Assembly (NCBI GenBank): GCA_963978895.1
Contig: OZ022238.1
Coordinates: forward strand, 32,289,593-32,353,592
Source of the DNA: Erpobdella octoculata
Lineage: Eukaryota > Annelida > Clitellata > Hirudinida > Erpobdellidae
DNA length: 64,000 bases
Direction: 5' to 3'
The notes beneath the pieces were generated by a model, which was given only the letters and a program-made list of their open reading frames with translations, did no database searches and was not told where the DNA came from. Made by a program: the position numbers and the translations under genes. Shown in pieces: positions 52,469-62,646 of this stretch. Every line of letters starts with the position of its first letter. The stretch's first letter is position 1.

Positions 52469-53080
52469 ATGACAAGAGTGTACTTGTTGTAAATTGCTTA
52501 ACATACTTAATGATTTTTTATTTTCCTAATAGTGACAGCTTTATGACAACAAGAGTATACTTGTTGGAAAGTTGCTTATATTTGTTACTTTCTATGAGAT
52601 GTGAAGTAAATTGTATTTTTGAAGATTAAAATTTTAAATTAAATTAAGTTGTAATTATTAATTTAGTAAATCAAGTTTTAACATTTGAATTATTTGGACA
52701 GGAAGCTAAGTAATGCTATTAAAATCCTTTGAGAAAGACTTATTGCTTATGAATAATTTTGAGCTTTGATTCCTTGTTGGGACAGGAAGCTTATTGGTGC
52801 TATGTAGGAAATTTTATATAACATGTATTAGAGTTCAAAGTAATATTGAGAGTTCCATACTATATATGATTTGAGATTACTTAGAATTTCCTTTTAATTT
52901 ATGATTTCTTGTAAATTATCTCTTGCTTTAAGTTTTACTTCACTTGTTTTTATTTTAATAGTTTGATGACAATAAGTAGATTATAATTGTTGAAAAGTTG
53001 CGTAAAATACTTGACAGCTTTTTGTTACATTCTTTTGAAACATGAAATGGATTAACATTATATTACAAACAGATTTCAAC

Positions 53081-54130
53081 CAGGGACGTAAATTGAGGGG
53101 GGCAGGGGGGGCATTTGCCCCCCCTGATTTTCAAAATTTGAATTTTTTTACCTAGAGTTTACTATATATTTATTTAATTTTAACTTTACTAAACCTAGTG
53201 ATGATGCAATGCGTATTGGAATCCTTCTGGCGTGTATAGACAATTCGCCCCCTTGATTTCCAAAATTAAAATTTTTTTACTTAGAGTTTACTATATAATA
53301 TGTTAATTTTAACTTTACTTAACCTCGTGATGATTCAATGCGTATTGGAATTCTTTTTGCGTGTGTAGACAATTTTATATCTTAGCTCGATGCTAGATTT
53401 ACCAATAACTGCAGAGGAATAATTTGTGTATCAGTGTTGGTCCAAAGATTAGCTGTTTTCTGTGCCAAAATACAATCAGCGAACTCGTGGAATTTTACCC
53501 TATTAGTGGTATTGATACAATGTTTATTCCCTCACAGCTGTCTACATCAAAGTTATTATTTATTACACAAAAATAAAACAAAATTATAACCACCCCATTT
53601 TGGACATCTCTTTTACAAACTTTTATTTAGGTTACAATCTCTGTTTGTTTGTTTGTGTTATAGAAAAAAAATGAAAATAAGCTTTTATTTTTTTTATGTC
53701 TACCTCATTAACAAAGACTTCCAATTTCTCTTCCCAAAAAAGCTACGGTCGTTTTCCAAAAATAAGGTATTATACCCAAAATATTTCAATTGATACTCTG
53801 ATGGGGGTTGCATTTCCCCATCCCTCTATGCTTGTACCTACGTATTTATATAAATGTAAAAGGTAATGTGTGTGTGAGAGCATTCGTTTATCACATCCAA
53901 ACCGCAGGAGCAATTTTAGCAACATTTGGCATGCAGGTAACTTCATTGATGAGAACATTTTAAAAAATTTAAAAAAATCTGTTATTTCTTTGACGTTTCA
54001 TTGGCAAAAACGAGAAAAAACTAAGCACAAAAAACCCGGACAACACCGGGTAACCCTGTCAGTAAGCTATATAATGGCGGGAAAATTTTGCTCCCTCCCC
54101 CCCCTGGAAAATGCTGAATTTACGTCCCTG
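53081..54130 (+). mobile_element. 1.05-kb hAT-type MITE with imperfect 8-bp target duplication
   Basis: Terminal repeat CAGGGACGTAAATT / AATTTACGTCCCTG, flanked by ATTTCAAC (53073-53080) and ATTTCCAC (54131-54138), 7 of 8 identical. G/C runs lie inside each end. Internally contains direct repeats (about 53193 and 53270), and a block with tataaatgtaaaaggtaatg ... acccggacaacaccgggt (see 53852-54080). A second, rearranged copy is at 56839-58470. No transposase. Confidence 0.85.
53852..54080 (+). mobile_element. Possible Helitron-like insert (tentative)
   Basis: Starts near tatttatataaatgtaaaag and ends after the hairpin ACCCGG-acaaca-CCGGGT (about 54029-54046) followed by taaccctgtcagtaag. Many animal Helitrons have a TA-rich 5' start followed by tgtgtgtg and a 3' GC hairpin. 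The canonical CTRR end is not obvious. The same block recurs at about 58185-58425. Confidence 0.3.
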
Positions 54131-54539
54131 ATTTCCACGTAAGTTTAAAAAAAATTTCAGCGAAATTTCATTTCAATTGTATTTATTATAGATATTTTGT
54201 GTTTACAACTTTTAATAGGTTAACTGTTACTTAAATAATTTGTCATAGGCGATTTGGAAAATAACAGGTTTTAATGTATTTAAATTATATTTATTAATGT
54301 AGTAAATTAAATTATAGGACGTTAATTATGTCGCCGCAAACAATTTTATTTAATGTAAATAATAATATAGTTTTCTCTAAATAATCACGATCAAATTTCA
54401 CACGAATGGAAACTCCGTCTTATTTGATCATATATGTGTCATTGCACATGCGCACAAGTTGAAAAAATAAAATGGACAGCTGACGGGAGAAAGTGAAAAC
54501 AAATTGGCGAGCAGCATAGCTCGTTCGGACCCAACGCTG

Positions 54540-54810
54540 CGGGCGCGTTGTAACAATTCACCAGCTCAGCACTGCTGTCAACGCTGTGGTTGATCACTGG
54601 TGCACCGCATTTTCCAATTATTACAACGCTTTGGTTGATCTATGATGGACGCTCACTTAAACAAATTTATCATATGGGAGGTTTCCGCGATTCGGACGAC
54701 GAACCCAACTTGATGAAAATTACTTCAACTGCGTTCTTGCTTGGCATTGCCAGTCTGAACAATATAGAATTTAAACAACATTTTAGGTTGAATCGGACTA
54801 CATTTTAGGT
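54540..54810 (+). pseudogene. Possible Harbinger-type transposase N-terminal relic
   Basis: Begins with gggcgcgttgtaacaattca, shared with 26868. An open stretch then gives DSDDEPNLMKITSTAFLL and NIEFKQHFRLNRTTF before a stop. The E-F-K-x-H-F-R-L-x-R-x-T-F word is typical of the start of HARBI1-like transposases. Short and broken; low certainty. 54139-54539 is AT-rich without features. Confidence 0.4.
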
Positions 54811-54830
54811 TATGAATTGTATGTCGTATC

Positions 54831-54995
54831 GGTATAACTAAATACTGCATCGGACCTATTACACAATAAACCGGGGTCCAAGCTTCGACTCTTATTACGT
54901 AATAAACATTACATCATACAACACCTGGGAACTAGTACTTAATATATAACATAATAAGTCAGATGCGTCCCATGCAGTGTTTAGTTATACCCGTG
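54831..54995. repeat. Imperfect inverted repeat, about 27-bp arms
   Basis: ggtataactaaatactgcat near 54830-54855 is complementary, with a few changes, to atgcagtgtttagttatacc near 54974-54995. Spacer about 110 bp. Possibly a small MITE; no target duplication found. Confidence 0.5.
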
Positions 54996-55026
54996 TTGTA
55001 CTTTTGTTGTTTCGCCATATTCATCA

Positions 55027-55308
55027 TCATCGACCGACTACGTTTCGTCCGGACTTGTTGGTCCCTCCACTCCGCAGACGACAATATCTGAGCTTCCATT
55101 TCTCTCCTTTGGCCTCCGTGGCCTCCCTTCTAACATCCTCAGTGGTGATACTGTTTCTGTCATAACCCATGTATGTTGACATCTGGTCGAAGTATGACAT
55201 TCTTGGACGGCCGCATCTGTTGCTAGCTCCTACGTTCGATGTATACAGCATGTATATATTTGCCGGTTCATCCTGGTTCATACGTAGGCAGTGACCAGTG
55301 AAAGACAT
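55027..55308 (-). pseudogene. LINE ORF2 C-terminal relic (RTE/BovB-like tail)
   Basis: Reads FTGHCLRMNQDEPANIYMLY, then NRCGRPRMSYFDQM and a basic tail. The G-H-x-x-R-M...G-R-P-x-x-S/T-Y/W pattern is the usual end of many LINE ORF2 proteins (RW-x-GH-x-x-RM..., GRP...W). Adjoins the right arm of the large inverted repeat. No RT core is present. Confidence 0.6.
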
Positions 55309-55364
55309 CTAACGATGACGGATCAATGTGCTGATAGGAGCCGATTGTACCCTGTCGTATCTTC

Positions 55365-56551
55365 CACACGGTCTCACAGCGAGGATAAAATTCTGTCAGT
55401 TGTGTCAGACATAAATGAAACTGGCGAGAAGGAGTGGTACCTACTGCGACTACTGCCGATGGATGTATTTGGCATTGTCCCATACCAACTAGGCATGCCG
55501 CTCGACGAAATCGACAAGGGACAAAACAAAATTAACATACAAAATATAATAGAACCAGAAAAATTAACATAGCATTTTAATAGAACAAGAAAATAAACAC
55601 AACATAAAATCATTAAAAAAAATTAACATAGCATAACAATGAAACAAAACAAAATAAATTTAATTTACAGGGTCAGGTTATACCAAACAAATATGTGAAA
55701 CAAGATTGTAAAAAGGATCGTCAAATCATTGACTCCACGGAAATCGACGTCATGGTCATACCCGCCATAAAACCCACTGCTCCCGGACTTGATAATCTGG
55801 CTGGACTGGCAGAGGCGGATTAAAGCGGCGGAGCGATACCATAGCCTATGAGGATCATCCGAAGTTGGTTAAATTGCTAGCTGCATGGTTAGTCGATTTG
55901 CCGATCCTTGTCCAACTTATTGCTCTTATTAGTTGGCGGGCTGGAGTGAGTCGAACCATGTGCCAACGAAAGCCTTGTGCTTTCGGTGGCCTCCCTGCCT
56001 CAAAGCCAACATAAACACGTCACCAAACACTCAAACATACATACCGTCCAAATTGTCTTATTGACAGATACAGACGTTAAACAAACCACACACACACACT
56101 CGATAATCTCTCTCTCTCTCTGTGCCATTCTCGGAAGTAAAAAAATTATTAAGTACTAGTTATGGCATCTCGTAAACACAAACTATCGGCCAAGCTTAGT
56201 TATGACCATATATATCCTATCTCATTTTAAAAACTACTGTAGTTGGCAAGACGTATAATCACCAACTTTACTGTCAAATTTCCAACAAGTTTCGATTGTC
56301 TGTTTTTTTCTTTATGTACATTTAAAAACATGACATATTTTCACTTAGTTTGGGTCATTCTTGACTGCAAATAGATAAAGGTTTTAATTCGACGCAATGC
56401 AGAAAAAATTCTTTCTAGTGTTGCATTTGATATCGGAAAAACCAAATACAATTGTAATAATTTGTTTACTTTTGAAAATAAAGTTTTTGAAGTTTCATTT
56501 CTACTGAACATATCAACAATTGAGAGACTCTCGACGAGTGTCGTTATAAAT
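55365..56551 (-). repeat. Right arm of the large inverted repeat (partner 43037-44215)
   Basis: Uninterrupted version of the unit that in the left arm is split by the 6.26-kb hAT. Contains the inverted hAT dimerisation fragment (56341-56541) and a gagagaga/tctctctc microsatellite near 56108-56122 that is shorter in the left arm. Confidence 0.9.
56341..56541 (-). pseudogene. hAT transposase dimerisation-domain fragment, inverted copy
   Basis: Encodes VDMFSRNETSKTLFSKVNKL, then FPISNATLERIFSALRRIKT and FIYLQSRMTQTK. Differs from the left-arm copy at one or two positions (FIYLQ versus FTYLQ). Directly upstream on this strand (56562-56832) is the hAT internal segment also seen at 32925-33197, showing the original order of these parts. 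Confidence 0.85.
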
Positions 56552-56561
56552 ATATATAGTA

Positions 56562-56832
56562 TATTCATGCTAGACTAATTCTCTCTCAAAGTTTGCGTAA
56601 GATGCAAGAAAAACAGTAGTTTCCTTCCTTGCATAAGGATGTCGTCCACAGTCTAGTTGTATATCTGCTTCTTCAGTCCATTTAGTTGTTCTGCAGCATC
56701 AAACTTGTTAGGTTCTTAGGAAGGGAGAGAGCCATGTCACTCATGTGTTTCATTTCAAACCCACCAGCCACAATCTAGGCACAGATCTCCGGCTCAGGCA
56801 AGGTGGAACTTGGTGACCACTTCATGCTCATT
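56562..56832 (-). repeat. hAT internal segment, inverted copy of 32925-33197
   Basis: Shared text in reverse orientation includes ggagatctgtgcctagattg, cttcctaagaacctaac and cgcaaactttgagagaga. Non-coding in all frames now. Confidence 0.85.
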
Positions 56833-56838
56833 ACTTAA

Positions 56839-58470
56839 CCTAGTGATGGTGCAATGCGTATTGGAATCCTTCTGGCGTGTATAGACAATTCGCCCTCCTT
56901 GATTTCCAAAATTAAATTTTTTTTACTTAGAGTTTACTATATAATATGTTAATTTTAACTTTACTTAACCTCGTGATGATTCAATGCATATTGGAGACAA
57001 TTTTATATCTTAGCTCGATGCTAGATTTACCAATAACTGCAGAGTAATAATATCTGTACCAGTGTTGGTCCAAAGATTAGCTGTTTTCTGTGCCAAAATA
57101 CAATCAGCGAACTCGTGGAATTTCACCCTATTAGTGGTATTGATACAATGTTGATTCCCTCACAGCTGTCTACATCAAAGTTATTATTTATTACACAAAA
57201 ATAAAACAAAATTATACCCACCCCATTTTGGACATCTTTTTTAAAAACTTCTATATAGATTACAATCTCTGTTCTGGCGTGTATAGACAATTCGCCCCCC
57301 TTGATTTCCAAAATTAAAATTTTTTTACTTAGAGTTTACTATATAATATGTTAATTTTAACTTTACTAAACCTCTTGATGATTCAATGCATATTGGAGAC
57401 AATTTTATATCTTAGCTCGATGCTAGATTTACCAATAACTGCAGAGTAATAATTTCTGTACCAGTGTTGGTCCAAAGATTAGCTGTTTTCTGTGCCAAAA
57501 TACAATCAGCGAACTCGTGGAATTTTACCCTATTAGTGGTATTGATACAATGTTGATTCCCTCACAGCTGTCTACATCAAAGTTATTATTTATTACACAA
57601 AAATAAAACAAAATTATACCCACCCCATTTTAGACATCTTTTTTAAAAACTTTTATATAGATTACAATCTCTGTTTTTGTGTGTGTGTGTCTTTCTCTGT
57701 ACGCCAATCTTGCAAGTGAAATTTAACCAGCATTTTGACTAGCTAGGAAGTTGAAACTTTCAGCATAGCTTTATATTTGATGAAAATGCATGATTCAATT
57801 AAAAAAAAAACTTTGAACATCTTTTGCATTTCTAAATTGAATGTATTTGAAATCAAAGTTTGTGTTGAAAAACTTGTTTTTCCTTTACTTGTTTTACTGC
57901 AATATGATTAAATCATTCATCCCCCTTATACCCAGTGGCGCGTGACGAATCCAGATTTTTCTGGTGGGGGATTCACTTCAGAAATTTTTTTATATTCTCT
58001 TCCAAAAAGCTGATAACCGGTAAGGGGTAGTTGTAAGTATTTTTCAAAAAAATGTTTCAAAGACTTCCAATTTCTCCTCCCAAAAAAGCTGCGGTCGTTT
58101 TCCAAAAACAAGATAATATACCCAAAAATTTCAATTGATACTCTGATGGGGGATGCATTTCCCCATCCCTCCCTGCCTGTACCTACGTATTTATATAGAT
58201 ATAAAAGGTAATGTGTGTGTGTGAGAGCATTCGTTTATAACATCCAAGCCGCAGGAGCAATTTTAACAACATTTGGCATGCAGGTAACTTCAGTGATGAG
58301 AAAATTTTGAAAAATTACAAAAAATCTGTTATTTCTTTGACGTTTCATTGGCAAAAACGAGACAAAACTAAGCACAAAAAACCCGGACAACACCGGGTAA
58401 CCCTGTCAGTAAGCTATATAATGGCGGGAAAATTTTGCCCCCCTGGAAAATGCTGAATTTACGTCCCTGA
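56839..58470 (+). mobile_element. Rearranged second copy of the 53081-type MITE
   Basis: Shares 53193-54130 text (for example gcgaactcgtggaatttnac, tgctgaatttacgtccctg) and ends with the same right terminus at 58470. The left terminus is missing. A segment of about 400 bp is tandemly duplicated (56872 and 57274, ctggcgtgtatagacaattc...). A further hAT-type word CAGTGGCGCGTGACGAATCC is at about 57932. Confidence 0.7.
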
Positions 58471-58612
58471 AATGTGCTTATTGAATTTCTTTATATACAC
58501 AACATAACTTCCTACTACATTTCGCAAATATTTTGATGTTAAAAATTAATAAATAAACTCAAATCTTTTAGAGTAATACAATTTCTTGTACAACCTATTT
58601 AGTCGAGTCGAA
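58471..58612 (+). pseudogene. P-transposase-derived fragment
   Basis: Reverse complement of about 44815-44965 within the P-type element. A short decayed stretch encodes the same text as KTFRVIQFLVQP of the ORF at 61573-62646. Starts immediately after the MITE right end. Confidence 0.65.
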
Positions 58613-58874
58613 TTAAAAAATTTCCTGGTTGTACCTAGACAAAATTTGCAGCAAGCTGATTTTTGGATATTTTGTTTGTAATACGTTTGTGATTCTTCCT
58701 ACAAAAATCGGTTGAAATCGTCTTTTAGGAAATAGGTTTTTTACGCTTTTTTGAAAGAGATTTACCGTAGTGAGCGATAAGTTAGTATTTTCGTAAATTA
58801 TCGTAAAACAATGAATTTCTAAGTTAGTATTTTGTAAAACATCTATTTTTGAGTTTTTATTGTTCGTTTTCGAA

Positions 58875-60651
58875 ATGGGTGAACTAAATGAAATGGTATG
58901 TTTAATTTGTCGAACTGAATTCCGTTCCGACAACGTCTGTGATACAGTCAAGATGGTTACACTAGGTGTTAAAGGTATTGAAACGCTATGTCAATTCAGC
59001 GTTTTACGTGAGCGTATCAAATGTCCTCTCAACGGAGTATCTGCTAAATAAACCAAATGTAGCTAATGTTCATGATCATTGCCGGAGAGACTACACTAAC
59101 AAAAGAAGTTTCGATCAATTGCAACGAAAAAATGAGCAGCGTGGTGTTGATCGAGAGAATTTTAAGTGTAAATTATTACGATCGTCTGTCGACACTTTCA
59201 ATTGGAAGCAACATTGTTTTTTGTGAGAAAAAATGGATTTTGGAGACAGTAAAAAGCCTTTAAAAGGAGAATCAAGTACAGTGATGACATTGAAATTCAG
59301 AGAAACTATAATTGAAACTTGCCACAAAAGAAATGATGCGTGGAGTGTAGAAGTTCTTGGTATGTTAAATTCATGCAATGACTTACCAGCTGAAGAAGCT
59401 CGTTACCACAGAGTGTGTCTTTCTGCGTCCCTAAAATGTAGATCATCACATGTCGGAGATAATACCGCTGGCCGAAACCATCCAGGTCGACATCCAGATA
59501 ACGACATGTTAATTACTTTTGAAAAACTGTGACTGGTTAGAAGAAGAAGATCAAGGACTTTATACAATAGGTGAATTACAAATTAAAATGCAAGAATTAT
59601 CGGAAAATGGTAAAGTGTATTCATTAAAACATATAAAACAAAAGCTGGAAGAACGCTACGCGGAACACATATTTTTTGCCGAAGTTTGCAGTCGAAAAAT
59701 GTTATTTGCTTCCGTAACATGGCATCTCACATTATAACTAACCAATGGTACACTGAAAAAAGAGTAGCATAGAAGATGAGAGTGAGCGTATCATAATGGC
59801 AGCAGCAAAGTTGATAAGAGCTCAAATCAGGGAAATGTCCTCAAATAATGAAGCATATCCAGGAACTGATGATTTCTCATATATTGAAAATGCCAAAAGG
59901 TGGATTGTTTGTTGAAAATCTTAATAGAAAATATTGTTTGTAATGAAATAAAATAGAAAATCTTAATAGAAAATATTGTTTGTAATGAAATGTCCTCAAA
60001 TAATGAAGCATATCCAGGAACTGATGATTTCTCAAATATTGAAAATGCCAAAATGTGGATTGTTTGTTGAAAATCTTAATAGAAAATATTGTTTGTAATG
60101 TAATACTTATCCATATGTCATTCTATCGTGCAAGGGTGCAAGGGGCAAGACAAAGATTTATTATCTCTCCAATTTTGTTAGGAGTCGGAGTTAGTTTAGA
60201 TCACGCCTTTTGATCTAGATGACTGCTTGATTTGCTATCACGGCTGGGATTTTCAATTTCCTATGATGAAGTGAACCTTTTTAAACAATCAGTAGTTCAG
60301 AATGACACTCCTGATACTCCTCAGTCTTTTTCTCAATGTTTTACGCAATGGTCTGGTGATAATGTTGGCCACAACGTTATCACCTTAGATGGAAGTGGTA
60401 CCTTTCACGGTATGGGCATCATATCAATGTCTACTCCGTGTAATCGATTAGGGTCAGGACACTTTGCTGAATCAGCTGTACCTCGATTGTCGCGCGTAAA
60501 ATCCAGTTGTGTTGTGAAAAACCGTGGTATTCCTATATTGGGATACACATTCCCCGACAAGTCATCATTATCATTTATGTCTTTCAAGCCCATCTCTCAC
60601 TTAAATTTTCCTTCTGTGTTGCCTCTTTCTTTAAACTTGGAACTTGGCTGA
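58875..60651 (+). pseudogene. Decayed repeat-encoded protein with Cys/His motifs (family recurrent in invertebrates)
   Basis: ATG at 58875: MGELNEMVCLICRTEF. With several frame changes the text continues HDHCRRDYTNKRSFDQLQRK, NWKQHCFL, KKPLKGES, CHKRNDAWSVEVLGML, EEARYHRVCLS, LEEEDQGLYTIGELQIKMQE and LEERYAEHIFFAEV, then MAAAKLIRAQIREMSSNNEA, and finally LSRLGFSISYDEVNLFKQS with SGDNVGHNVITLDGSGTFHG and MGII. From memory this is a large uncharacterised protein found as many copies in invertebrate genomes; I cannot name it. An internal 155-bp duplication (59833 and 59988) and at least four frame breaks show it is dead. The copies of aatcttaatagaaaatattg follow at 59920-60100. Confidence 0.55.
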
Positions 60652-61227
60652 AAAATTGGTATCTTGTGCTTAGATGAAGATCAGCAAAGGCCAAATTGTT
60701 CCGGCTTTATGGAACATGCTTGTAAACTTGACGGAGATTTCAGATCATCATCAGACATAAGGATGCTTCCGATTATTGATTTGAACCCTATTTTTCCACT
60801 TTAACTTTAACTTCCACTTTAACACAGACAGAGGAACCCAGGGCGGAAAATAAAAAATTTGTTATTTTTAGGTGTTTTTGTCGTTTTTCTGTTTGCTTTT
60901 TTTATTGTATGTTGAAATCGGAAATTATTTATGGATTTATATGTATGCTTTTTAATATATGTATATTAAATAGTATGTAACAAGCAAATTTCATATTAAT
61001 CTTAATTTTTTTGAACATTTAGTGAAAAACGGCATAATAAATCAGTTTATTTGTTTCCGTATATAATTTTGGAAGACAAATTTTAACTTATGTATATTTT
61101 GCATTAGGTAAAAATAAAGTTTTGTTCTATAAGTTGAGTTATTTTTATTGAAATGGATTGTAAGAGCTGATATATTATTTAGTCATAAATGGCACAATAA
61201 ATCAGTGTATTTGTATTTGTATTGATT

Positions 61228-61440
61228 TTTTTTATTTTCATTGATAATTTGTAATGTTTGTATATCATGCAATAAGTAACAATAAAGCTTTTAGTTTAAA
61301 CTTTAGTTATTTTCATTTAATTGGATTAAATTTTTTTTTATTTTCATTGATAATTTGTAATGTTTGTATATCATGCAATAAGTAACAATAAAGCTTTCAG
61401 TTTAAACTTTAGTTATTTTTATTTAATTGGATTAAAAGAG
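61228..61440. repeat. 106-bp tandem duplication, AT-rich
   Basis: ttttcattgataatttgtaa ... aataaagcttt ... tttaattggattaaa occurs at about 61235 and again at 61341, with a more diverged third unit before (61100-61200). Each unit has an AATAAAG word. 60652-61227 otherwise shows nothing recognisable. Confidence 0.8.
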
Positions 61441-61572
61441 CTGGCATATTGAATTATTTTACCGATTTTTAGGCCGATTTTGAAAATCGTCTGTAATTTT
61501 TTTATATGATGAGTGGGAAGGGTGGATTTTTAACTAATTGTTGCTAACACATATACCTACAAAACAAAATAT

Positions 61573-62646
61573 CTAATTGCTTTGCTTCCAATTATGCCAC
61601 CTTTTTTTTATTTCAGCTGGACTAAAGTACAGAATAGGTTGTACAAGAAACTGTATGACTCGAAACGTTTTGAGTCTATTTAGTATTGTAACTTTTAACA
61701 TCAAAACATCAATTAAACGCAAAAAGCGAACTGTAGCTTGAGAACCTGCAAATTGATCTAATTCCAAGTTAGTTCTACAAAATTCAACCGCATCTGCAAC
61801 ACTTGCACTAAACGTTTGGGCAGCTAAATTGATTTTCATTTTCTGTTTGTACCAGTGAATGTGGGCATCCTTCAATTTATTCCACAACCGCAAGCCTTCA
61901 CTATTCTGCAACTTATGGAGATGCTCAATGTAATTCCATTTAATAGTGTTATTTTGATCATCTTTAAGAACACCATACGAAGCCAGACAGTTTCGCATTA
62001 ACTTTAGCATATGACATGCATTAAGAATAACATAAACACGAATACTTGAATCGGCAGGATGTGGAAACCATGATTTCATATTGGGTGGCTCAGGTTGAGT
62101 GCCCAATGTCTCCATCATCGCAAAATTGCAAGATGGCCCATCACAGGTAATAGAAGACACATAAACTCCTACATCATGCAACTTTAATAAATATTGATTT
62201 ATAATATTAGCTCGTTCAGCCCCTGTCAGTCCATCAATTAAAAAGTACCCACACGGGATCTTCCAATTCCCATTTAAGCAGACCACCATCAGAACGAGGC
62301 ACTCAGTTGCAATTGGTGCAGAGTCATCCTCAATCTCTAAACCGACATCCACATATCCTAATTTCTTTCCATCCCACTCCACCTGTTTCCTAATTGACAT
62401 TTCATCAAACATCAAACTGCAAATAATCTTTTTATCTACTTGCCTTGCCTCACGAACACGAACAGATAATGCAGCAAAGGCTTCTTCTGTGAAACCTGGC
62501 AGCCCATTGTCCCCACGATACCACTGACGGAGAGTAGAAGGATGTGGCAGGGCAAGATTAAATGTTTGACGCACATAGTTGTAATCCTTGGATGAATAAA
62601 AAGACAGAGTCAGAGCAAACGATTTCAATTCATCTGGGTAATCGTA
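61573..62646 (-). pseudogene. P-element (THAP9-like) transposase fragment
   Basis: Open on the minus strand from the LINE junction at about 62646 (YDYPDELKSFALTLSFYS) to a stop at 61573. Motifs of P/THAP9 transposases: LPHPSTLRQWYRG, GFTEEAF, CSLMFDEMSIRKQVEWDGKK (first catalytic Asp), SITCDGPSCNFAMMETLG (second Asp) and NACHMLKLMRN. It breaks off at AEIKKRWHNW, well short of the usual C-terminus, and the N-terminal THAP finger is cut away by the LINE insertion. About 358 codons remain; full P transposases are about 750-900. Related fragments are at 44815-44900 and 58471-58612. Confidence 0.9.

Noticed and set aside
55291..55572. A 93-codon plus-strand protein in the right arm
   Set aside because: It spans the junction between a LINE relic and the repeat arm, and the frame is not kept in the left arm, so it is probably fortuitous.
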